This document shows, in pieces, positions 21,432 to 27,364 of a stretch of DNA of 27,364 nt. Below the pieces are notes generated by a model, which was not told the origin of the DNA, searched no databases, and saw only the letters and a list, made by a program, of their open reading frames with translations. A program made the position numbers and the translations under genes. Source of the DNA: an uncultured bacterium (GTDB lineage: Bacteria > Patescibacteriota > Minisyncoccia > Phycocordibacterales > UBA918). The DNA lies in contig CAJWTE010000004.1 in assembly GCA_913046815.1 (NCBI GenBank), forward strand, positions 1-27,364, read 5' to 3'. Every line of letters begins with the position of its first letter. Within the stretch, counting starts at the first letter, position 1.

Positions 21432-22641
21432 TTAGTATTTTTGTTCTTATTGCCTTTGTGTAGTTTACAATAGTCCAAAGATTGTGGAGAGAAGCTAAGT
21501 GTGGCCCTAGCATCTCCTTTGCTCTAAAAAGGTGTGCTAAGTAAGCTTTGGTATATTGTGTACCAATTGGACTTTCACTAAAATCAAAGTTGGAATGGTC
21601 ATGAATAAACTTTTGATTGAGTATATTAATCTTTTCATAAACAGGCAGTCCGAAGTTATTTACGCTACCAGTATTAACGTACAAAGTACCTGTTCTACCC
21701 AACCTAGTAGGAGCAACACAGTCAAAAGTATCACACCCATTCAATACACCTGCCAGGATGTCCTCCGGTTCACCAATTCCCAACAAGTGGCGTGGCTTTT
21801 CTTCTGGTAGAATTTGATTTACTACTTCAAGTGATTCTCCCAGATCAGACTTAGAAAAGGAGCCACCAATCGCAAAACCGTCAAAATCCATTTTGGCTAG
21901 AGTACAGGCACTCTCTTTTCGCAAATCGAGATGTCTGCCTCCTTGCACTACTCCGTACAAACCCTGATTCTTTAAAGCACTGTAGTTATTCTTGTGGGCC
22001 ATAATAGAACGTTTGGCCCAGCGATGAGTGCGGTCCATGGCCTCCTTCTGATAATCTCTGTCTACTGTCGGGCTAGTACATTCGTCGAATGCAACAATAA
22101 TATCAGCTCCAATTTGGTGTTGTACCTCAATTGAACGTTCAGGGGTAAATCTGTGCATAGACCCATCTAAGTGTGAAGTAAAAGTCACCCCATCTTCATC
22201 TATAACACACAATTTGCCGTGCTGAGAGGCGAGTTCTTTTGAGTATACATTCAAGCTACTTCCATCAGCATCAGCGGTAGCATCCTTGGCAAACTTAGTA
22301 ACTCCTTTTCCGAAAGCAGCACCTAGACTAAACACCTGAAAACCTCCACTATCCGTCATAGTAGGTCCTACCCAATTCATGAACTTACCAAGTCCTCCAG
22401 CCTCTTCTATTAAGTCTGAGCCAGGCTGTAGGAATAAGTGATAGGTATTAGCGAGCGCTACTTGATTGCCTACATATTTCTCCATGTCATCCACTTTCAC
22501 GCTCTTTACAGTACCCTTTGTCCCAACGACTACAAATGCCGGAGTGGTAATTGGACCATGAGGTGTATGGATAATACCTGCTCTAGCCAGAGATCTTTTG
22601 CATCTCTTTTCGAGAGTGAAATTAACTGGACAAGAATTCAT
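21421..22641 (-). CDS. tgt: tRNA-guanine transglycosylase, divergent
   Basis: Exchanges guanine 34 for a queuosine precursor in GUN-anticodon tRNAs. The 406-aa chain keeps the TIM-barrel motifs: Asp97 in TDSGGFQVFSL, GVVQGGRH and the nucleophile Asp307 in DCVAPTRLGRTG. Two parts deviate. The substrate loop after GFAIGG reads SFSKSD instead of the LxxGE type. The zinc site CxCxxC before the conserved YLxHL helix is replaced by FDFSESPIGTQYT with no Cys. An extra stretch (about residues 107-150) follows the first motif. The start codon overlaps the FKBP stop (TAATG). Base specificity cannot be assumed. Confidence 0.9.
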   Translation of the reverse strand: MNSCPVNFTLEKRCKRSLARAGIIHTPHGPITTPAFVVVGTKGTVKSVKVDDMEKYVGNQVALANTYHLFLQPGSDLIEEAGGLGKFMNWVGPTMTDSGGFQVFSLGAAFGKGVTKFAKDATADADGSSLNVYSKELASQHGKLCVIDEDGVTFTSHLDGSMHRFTPERSIEVQHQIGADIIVAFDECTSPTVDRDYQKEAMDRTHRWAKRSIMAHKNNYSALKNQGLYGVVQGGRHLDLRKESACTLAKMDFDGFAIGGSFSKSDLGESLEVVNQILPEEKPRHLLGIGEPEDILAGVLNGCDTFDCVAPTRLGRTGTLYVNTGSVNNFGLPVYEKINILNQKFIHDHSNFDFSESPIGTQYTKAYLAHLFRAKEMLGPHLASLHNLWTIVNYTKAIRTKILNDE

Positions 22642-23159
22642 TACTCAATAGATAGGAGCTCTACAGTAAACACAAGATTTGATCCACCTGGAATTGGACC
22701 CATGGCTTTAGAACCATAGGCCATACTTGCAGGTATTACTAATATTCTTTGTCCACCCACTTTCATACCTAAAATGCCTTCTTCCCAACCTGCGATCACT
22801 TTGCCGTCTCCTACCTTGAAACTAAAAGGCTCGCCTTTTTTGTACGAGTTATCAAATTGCTGTCCGTTTGGTAGTGACCCGATATAATGAACAGTCACAT
22901 AATCACCTTTCATTACTTCCTCACCCACTCCAACCACAACATCGTTAATAACTAACTTTTGCAACTTTCCGCCTTGGAAGGCATTTTCTAAAGCATTCGC
23001 AGCGGCAGCCTGTTGGTTTTTGCCTTCCTCAATGTAGACTGTCGAACCCGTCGTAGTCAGTAGCTTTGATGTATCGCGGAGCTGTACAAACCAAAGTGCC
23101 AACGACAACAAACCAATACAACACACAATCCCTACTAGCTCAATCTTATTGAATTTCAT
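22641..23159 (-). CDS. Membrane-anchored FKBP-type peptidyl-prolyl isomerase
   Basis: 172-aa foldase. An N-terminal membrane helix (residues 8-26, LVGIVCCIGLLSLALWFVQ) anchors it, with the rest outside the cytoplasm. The FKBP domain spans about residues 82-172 with the usual elements: GDYVTVHYIGSLPNGQQFDN, a PFSFKVGDGKVIAGWEEGIL strand-helix with the pocket Trp, RILVIPASMAYG and the final LVFTVELLSIE. It probably helps exported proteins fold. It starts 24 bases after the CapA-like gene, and its stop is fused to the tgt start, so it belongs to the long operon ending with uvrB. Confidence 0.93.
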   Translation of the reverse strand: MKFNKIELVGIVCCIGLLSLALWFVQLRDTSKLLTTTGSTVYIEEGKNQQAAAANALENAFQGGKLQKLVINDVVVGVGEEVMKGDYVTVHYIGSLPNGQQFDNSYKKGEPFSFKVGDGKVIAGWEEGILGMKVGGQRILVIPASMAYGSKAMGPIPGGSNLVFTVELLSIE

Positions 23160-23183
23160 TGGCTTAAAAATACCAGAAAAGAC

Positions 23184-24266
23184 TTAAAATGCAATCGGCA
23201 GCACACCGTGGAGAATATTTTGTTTCAGACTAGGATGGCTTTTACTAGACAAAAGTTGGAGAGATTTTTGCTTTTCGTCTTCCTCGAGAATGTGCGACTG
23301 TGCTTTAGTACCAATGCTTGAAGTTGGCAATAGCTCTATCCTCCCTTTGTCACTTTCAAGAGTCAACCTAAGAATCAAACCAATTTGTACATCTGTGCTG
23401 AAATACTGATCAAAAATGAAGTTCCCTAGAGAATAGAAGACCGGCACTCCATTAATGTAATCAACATCTTGAATGACATGCGGATGATGGCCAACTATTA
23501 TATCAGCTCCCATGTTAACCAAACTTGCTGCTATATCCCTCTGTTTGTCGGAATGAACGGGCTCATACTCTTCTCCCCAATGTACGTATACTAACTGAAG
23601 CTCAGACTTTTGGTTCACAACTGAGAAAAGAGTCTTCGCGTCCTTGTCTAAGAAGGGTGCTCCAGCCAGATTGACACCAATCAATGCAACTTTGCCAGTC
23701 ACTGTATCGAGGTATGCCACACTAATCTCCTCATCTACAGTATAAGCCGAACCAAAGACAGCGGTGTGTTTTTCGAGGTTTGCTCTTGTTTCTTTGTAGC
23801 CGTTTACACCATAGTCATCGCTGTGGTTATTGGCCAAAGAAGCATGTGTAATATTGTTTTGCTTTAACAGATCTAGATTCTTGATAGGCACAGAAAAAGT
23901 AAAACTTCCTGATGGTGTGGCTTGATGAATATTCGGTACGGATGACTCGAAGTTAACCACAACATAATCGGCCAACGAAAACTCATCAGAAACATGCTGT
24001 AAAGGATAGCTCAAGCCCAAAGCAGCAATTTTTTGCTCCACATCTCTGCCAAGGAACAGGTCTCCAGTAAGAATAATTGTCGTAGTGCTAGTTGCTACTT
24101 TGTTGGCATCATCAGAACTAAACAGTCTATTAGTATAAAAAGATACTTGATCAGTAGTGACAAGAAAAATCAAGATGGTTAAAGTAACAGGGAGAAAAGC
24201 CAGAAAAAAAGCTAGTTTCCAAAGAAACCACTTGCTATATGAAAAATTCCCATTTCCATGTACCAC
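23184..24266 (-). CDS. CapA-family metallophosphatase-like membrane protein
   Basis: 360-aa protein of the CapA/PgsA family, often linked to capsule or poly-gamma-glutamate but of unproven activity here. One membrane helix (about residues 15-36) anchors an external domain with the family motifs: GDLFLGRDVE (68-77), VVVNFESSV, LANNHSDDYG, VYVHWGEEYEP, ADIIVGHHPHVIQ and YSLGNFIFDQYF. The metal-binding Asp, Asn and His residues are all present. The frame starts with GTG and overlaps the upstream 140-aa gene by 55 bases; no later in-frame ATG precedes the membrane helix. No capB or capC gene lies nearby. Confidence 0.9.
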   Translation of the reverse strand: MVHGNGNFSYSKWFLWKLAFFLAFLPVTLTILIFLVTTDQVSFYTNRLFSSDDANKVATSTTTIILTGDLFLGRDVEQKIAALGLSYPLQHVSDEFSLADYVVVNFESSVPNIHQATPSGSFTFSVPIKNLDLLKQNNITHASLANNHSDDYGVNGYKETRANLEKHTAVFGSAYTVDEEISVAYLDTVTGKVALIGVNLAGAPFLDKDAKTLFSVVNQKSELQLVYVHWGEEYEPVHSDKQRDIAASLVNMGADIIVGHHPHVIQDVDYINGVPVFYSLGNFIFDQYFSTDVQIGLILRLTLESDKGRIELLPTSSIGTKAQSHILEEDEKQKSLQLLSSKSHPSLKQNILHGVLPIAF

Positions 24267-24634
24267 ATTGCTGTGATAACAAAAGTTAAAGCCAATGTCA
24301 AAGCAACTAGTGCCACTACGGTCATTTGCTTCACTGTCATTTGGTTGTATGTTTTTCCTGTAGGAACGTTTGTCTGCTTAATATCAACATCTATCCCCAA
24401 CAAAGCAGAGATGGTTTGCGGGTCAAGGTTCTCATCAGACCTCATGACTTTATGCAATGAGTCAACTCTTCTTTTGTGAGTTGAACTATTCTCCCTTAAG
24501 ACCATTAACGCTGTTTCAACATCACTAGCGTGCCACTTTGCACTTATAAGTAGTGATTTAATCTCCTCGTCAGGCGCACTGGGATCTACGCCGTTGGCTG
24601 TCAATAGATGTTCAACTACACTCCTGTCAATCAT
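24212..24634 (-). CDS. Unknown 140-aa protein with a C-terminal membrane helix
   Basis: I do not recognise the family. A soluble, helix-rich N-terminal part (RSVVEHLLTANGVDPSAPDE, then LISAKWHASDVETALMVLR) is followed by a linker and one membrane helix (about residues 104-126). It ends in a short amphipathic tail. The repeated short-helix pattern with conserved hydrophobics could be a small helical-bundle interaction domain. Its ATG overlaps the stop of the AI-2E transporter (ATGA), and its end overlaps the CapA-like gene, so the three are co-translated. Confidence 0.75.
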   Translation of the reverse strand: MIDRSVVEHLLTANGVDPSAPDEEIKSLLISAKWHASDVETALMVLRENSSTHKRRVDSLHKVMRSDENLDPQTISALLGIDVDIKQTNVPTGKTYNQMTVKQMTVVALVALTLALTFVITAMWYMEMGIFHIASGFFGN

Positions 24635-25710
24635 AAGCTTACATATTCATCAGACTCTTTGTCTGCACTGGTAAAACTTATTTCGTTTTTTCTGTCTGAA
24701 ATATGCAACGAATATAATTCTAACAAAACCATAAACAAACTCACCACCACCGGACCTACAATAAAACCAATTGGACCAAAGACAGATATACCCCCAAGAA
24801 CTGATAAAAGGATAAGGAAAGGATGAATTTTGTTTCCCCTACTAATGAGATATGGGCCTAGTAGATTATCTATAAGACCGACTGCGGTCATACCCCATAC
24901 TGTTAGACCAATGGCAAATGCGTATTGTCCTGTAAATACCAAAAACAAAATAGATGGTACCAAAACAACAGAAGTACCGACACTGGGTATCAAGGCACCA
25001 AACGCTGCAATAAAGCCCCAGAGAACAAATCGTTCAAATCCGAATAACCAAAGTCCAAAAGCGGTTAACGTTCCTTGAATAAGAGCAACTAAAACTGTGC
25101 CAGTAGCCACTGAGCGGACCGCTACTCCCAACCTATTCAAAATGAGCTCATCTTCAGTGTCAGGTAACGGACTTATAATAATCAGCTTCTTGGTGAAAGT
25201 TTTACCATCTCTAAACAAGTAGAATACGCCAATAATTGATATGAAAAATAAGAATACAGTAGATGCAGTGCCAGCAAAAATCACTCCGAGGTTACCTGTA
25301 AGCCAAGCTGTTGCCTGTCTAAGATACCCATCCACATCGACTTCTATAGTCGGAAATAATTGGTTCACTGCGACTTGCAAACTAGCCAGTCTGTCGCTAA
25401 ATCCCAAGGAACTGGAATTGGATAAGTTGTAAATTGACAAAGTTTCGCTAACTAGAGTTGAAGCGAGAAAAAATAGCGGACAAACCACTAACACCAATAC
25501 AAGAAGTGTTGTTAATAAAGCGCCCAAGGTTCTATTTTGGCTTGGCATTCGAAGGACAATGGCCTCATAAACCGGGTAACAAATAGTCACTATAATAGCG
25601 GACAAAGCCAGCGCGCCTACAAAAGGAGCAAACATCTGCCAAACAATAAAAGCAACAGCTCCCATCAGTCCAAAAAAGAATACGTACTCAACTATCCGAC
25701 TACTTACCAT
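24631..25710 (-). CDS. AI-2E family (UPF0118/PerM-like) transporter
   Basis: 359-aa polytopic membrane protein with about seven or eight helices. Family features: an N-terminal pair of helices around FAPFVGALALSAIIVTICYP, a long external segment (about residues 75-150) and the conserved ALIPSVGTSVVLVPSILFLV. After it come IDNLLGPYLISRGNKIHPFL and FIVGPVVVSLFMVLLELY. The family includes proteins reported as AI-2 exporters or sodium/proton antiporters; the substrate here is unknown. It leads a run of overlapping genes (140-aa protein, CapA-like, FKBP, tgt, uvrB). A TATTAT sequence lies 7 bases before the ATG. Confidence 0.93.
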   Translation of the reverse strand: MVSSRIVEYVFFFGLMGAVAFIVWQMFAPFVGALALSAIIVTICYPVYEAIVLRMPSQNRTLGALLTTLLVLVLVVCPLFFLASTLVSETLSIYNLSNSSSLGFSDRLASLQVAVNQLFPTIEVDVDGYLRQATAWLTGNLGVIFAGTASTVFLFFISIIGVFYLFRDGKTFTKKLIIISPLPDTEDELILNRLGVAVRSVATGTVLVALIQGTLTAFGLWLFGFERFVLWGFIAAFGALIPSVGTSVVLVPSILFLVFTGQYAFAIGLTVWGMTAVGLIDNLLGPYLISRGNKIHPFLILLSVLGGISVFGPIGFIVGPVVVSLFMVLLELYSLHISDRKNEISFTSADKESDEYVSL

Positions 25711-25765
25711 ACCTACTATAATATCATTTTATTGTCACTTGACCTTGGCCAAGTGGGCATACGAT

Positions 25766-25891
25766 CTAGCCAAGTCGCTCTGTCTCGAAGTAACTTTGAC
25801 TCTCTGAGTTTTTAATATAAGCAAACAAAAACATTCCAGCCACAAGTAGCAAGAACAATACTAGCGTCATCCAAATTACACGATTTGGCAT
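25766..25891 (-). CDS. 41-aa single-helix membrane peptide
   Basis: Small frame starting MPNRVIWMTLVLFLLLVAGM, continuing through a helix to FAYIKN and ending with a polar tail (SQSYFETERLG). The N-terminus is basic and the tail polar, as in typical small membrane proteins. A perfect TATAAT lies 16 bases before the ATG, and the AI-2E transporter gene follows 55 bases after its stop, so it may be the first gene of that operon. The function is unknown. Confidence 0.55.
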   Translation of the reverse strand: MPNRVIWMTLVLFLLLVAGMFLFAYIKNSESQSYFETERLG

Positions 25892-25907
25892 ATGTACTAA
25901 ATTATCT

Positions 25908-25913
25908 ATTATA
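25908..25913 (-). promoter_or_regulatory. -10 box before the 41-aa gene
   Basis: A perfect TATAAT on the minus strand, 16 bases before the ATG at 25891. No acceptable -35 box is seen at 16-18 bases. Confidence 0.35.
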
Positions 25914-25935
25914 AACTAAAGAATACTACACTTCT

Positions 25936-26946
25936 CTAACTTGTTATTACTTCTTCTACATCACTCAACTCTCTTTCAATAAGAGCTTCGGAGACCTGTA
26001 AGGCTCGATGCAGACTTTCCTTCATTTCTTTGTCCTTCTTTGTGAGTTTAGACTTAGTGTTAATAGATTCAATTTGCTCATGAATCTCATCCCTTAACGC
26101 AGTAAAGATCTTCTCTGTTTGACTCTTGGCCGTTTTCATTTCCCATCGCAATCTGTTCTCTTTCTTATAGTATTCCAGTCTCTGACTCCGTAGGTACAGA
26201 AGCATAATTAGGAGGATTGAAGTAAGAAATAGAATTGTAAAATGTGACATGTTCACAATACTCGTCAATTTGTGCCAAGAACCCTGCATCACTTCAGCAC
26301 TCATTCCTTCTATTGCTATCACAGAAACTGAATCTTGGTACATATTACTAGCTGCGTCAACCGCTGTCACAGACACATTGGTAATGCCCGGCACCAAGAA
26401 TGGTAACTCAAAACCAGACTGCATTTGATCTGTACTAACTAGAACTGGGCTCTGCTTACCAACCGAAATCTGGTACTCGAGAACTCCTGAAATATCATCA
26501 GTGGCCCTTGCGACCAGTAATGGACTGCCTTCATTATTGGTAGAAAAAATTACTTCTATGGAAAAAGGATTGGGTGGAATGGTATCTATTAGAAGCGGGA
26601 CACTGACAAACTCACCCCATCCGTCATTGTTTTTAAACTGAACACTTAGATACTGCAAACCTTGTCGCAAATCCGACTCAGTTACCTCAAACTGGCTGAT
26701 GAGGCCATGGGACTTTTGTGGTTCTTGTCTATCCTCATCACTTAGCTCCACGGCCACCTTCTCCACGTCTGCCGGCAGATCCCAGTAAAAACTTCCTTCT
26801 GATACAGAATTCCAGCTTCCATCTGTGGCAAACTCGTCGCTGTATACCATTGGTGCAGATGGTGTATCAGCCCACACAAAAACTGGGAGCAGTAGGAAGA
26901 CTGCACCAATCGTTAAGAACATATACCTGCTCGAATGAAGAACCAT
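25936..26946 (-). CDS. Exported Ig-like protein with membrane anchor and cytoplasmic coiled coil
   Basis: 336-aa protein, probably displayed on the cell surface. A signal peptide (residues 1-26, ending VFVWA before DTPSAP) is followed by beta-rich Ig/fibronectin-like segments. These contain GSFYWDLPADVEKVAVELSD, then PLLIDTIPPNPFSIEV, and the last includes ATDDISGVLEYQISV and TNVSVTAVDAASN. One membrane helix (about 236-252) leads to a charged cytoplasmic coiled coil rich in Lys and Glu. AAGGAGG lies 7 bases before the ATG, the strongest ribosome site in the window. It could link surface contact to something inside the cell, but no catalytic domain is present. Confidence 0.85.
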   Translation of the reverse strand: MVLHSSRYMFLTIGAVFLLLPVFVWADTPSAPMVYSDEFATDGSWNSVSEGSFYWDLPADVEKVAVELSDEDRQEPQKSHGLISQFEVTESDLRQGLQYLSVQFKNNDGWGEFVSVPLLIDTIPPNPFSIEVIFSTNNEGSPLLVARATDDISGVLEYQISVGKQSPVLVSTDQMQSGFELPFLVPGITNVSVTAVDAASNMYQDSVSVIAIEGMSAEVMQGSWHKLTSIVNMSHFTILFLTSILLIMLLYLRSQRLEYYKKENRLRWEMKTAKSQTEKIFTALRDEIHEQIESINTKSKLTKKDKEMKESLHRALQVSEALIERELSDVEEVITS

Positions 26947-27010
26947 ACGTTACCTCCTTATTATGACACGAACGCCAGTCTGTCTATTAAACTAGTCAAC
27001 AGCCCTACTT

Positions 27011-27041
27011 GTCCGTGAGAATTTGGCGAATTATGACGGAC
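27011..27041 (-). other. Weak hairpin between the polymerase and the Ig-like gene
   Basis: GTCCGT/ACGGAC arms (27041-27036 with 27016-27011) enclose a smaller AATT/AATT pairing. No T-run follows. It could end the polymerase transcript or be chance. Confidence 0.3.
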
Positions 27042-27077
27042 CTATATTACCTGGAACAGAGTCTGACCTTTTGTCCT

Positions 27078-27364
27078 TTAAGCTTTCACTTTTTTTATTT
27101 GCTGCCAGTTTGTCGTATAGGCTGGGGATAAGTAGGATTTACCTTTATTCGTAACACCTGCTATCTCTTTTCCTAAAGCAATATAGTCACCTCCAAATTT
27201 ACGGTTAATCTGGTCTATGACCATCATTGGATTGTTGCCTGCTGTGGTTTCAGTTTGAAATAAATTAGTCTGCACATAATCTTCGTGAACCAATCTACTA
27301 GCTACCACACCTACTTTTTTGTAAGGTACTTCTTCTTCATATAGTTGATCGATTGCAATCTTTG
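27078..27364 (-). CDS. umuC: UmuC-type Y-family DNA polymerase, C-terminal part (5'-truncated by window)
   Basis: The frame continues through the right edge, so the apparent GTG start at 27308 is internal. The 95 visible residues match the end of UmuC/DNA polymerase V catalytic subunits. A little-finger strand (QLYEEEVPYKKVGVVASRLV) corresponds to the family YKKAGV segment, and QTNLFQTE matches QxxLF, a possible sliding-clamp contact. The DUF4113-type tail is MMVIDQINRKFGGDYIALGK, then SYLSPAYTTNWQQI. The polymerase active site lies outside. The product would bypass DNA lesions. No umuD is seen in the window. It is upstream of the Ig-like gene with a 131-base spacer. Confidence 0.88.
   Translation of the reverse strand, partial: KIAIDQLYEEEVPYKKVGVVASRLVHEDYVQTNLFQTETTAGNNPMMVIDQINRKFGGDYIALGKEIAGVTNKGKSYLSPAYTTNWQQIKKVKA

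Noticed and set aside
27078..27308. A complete 76-aa protein starting at GTG 27308
   Set aside because: The frame remains open to the window edge and the upstream residues (EEVPYKKVG) continue the UmuC match.

Overview
The window looks like part of a reduced Patescibacteria (CPR) genome, most likely a Parcubacteria-type lineage. The evidence is a DUF5671-type membrane protein, trimmed housekeeping proteins (short UvrC, UvrA, AtpH and AtpC), many tiny membrane proteins, dense gene packing and few Shine-Dalgarno sites. All protein genes lie on the minus strand; the only clear plus-strand gene is tRNA-Ala(UGC). The lineage is inferred from gene content and I could not run a phylogeny.

Layout by coordinate; transcription of the proteins runs from high to low. 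1-6.3 kb: a 3'-truncated leuS whose editing domain carries an inserted NUDIX domain, a DUF5671-like membrane protein, an EEP-fold hydrolase, the ATPase ychF, an NAD(P)H oxidoreductase and two unknown small proteins. 6.4-12.9 kb: a complete F-type ATP synthase operon in the order atpB-E-F-H-A-G-D-C, followed downstream by the unknown membrane protein. 13.0-13.95 kb: a gene-poor stretch with a 78-aa unknown gene, direct repeats, a 72-nt perfect hairpin, tRNA-Ala and a duplicated tRNA 3' end. 13.8-16.4 kb: a 54-aa basic protein, uvrC, a Ddl-like ATP-grasp ligase and a 30-aa membrane peptide. 16.6-25.9 kb: uvrA, then the cluster small membrane protein - AI-2E-family transporter - 140-aa membrane protein - CapA-like protein - FKBP isomerase - tgt - uvrB, with overlapping junctions (ATGA, TAATG). 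25.9-27.4 kb: an exported Ig-like membrane protein and the C-terminus of a UmuC-type polymerase.

The ATP synthase uses the proton gradient to make ATP, or the reverse; the c subunit has residues of the proton type. UvrA, UvrB and UvrC form the excision repair set, here with a trimmed UvrA and a UvrC without Fe-S cysteines or HhH domain. UmuC at the right edge adds translesion synthesis.

The most unusual find is a pair of related intergenic elements of about 110-120 nt inside the atp operon, one right after atpE and one right after atpG. They share near-identical internal-loop sequences, while their helices differ by compensatory base changes. This looks like an RNA structure under selection that I do not recognise. 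Other leads are the LeuRS-NUDIX fusion, tandem palindromic operators before uvrA, an 18-bp palindrome downstream of uvrA, and the hairpin and tRNA-duplication hot spot around tRNA-Ala.
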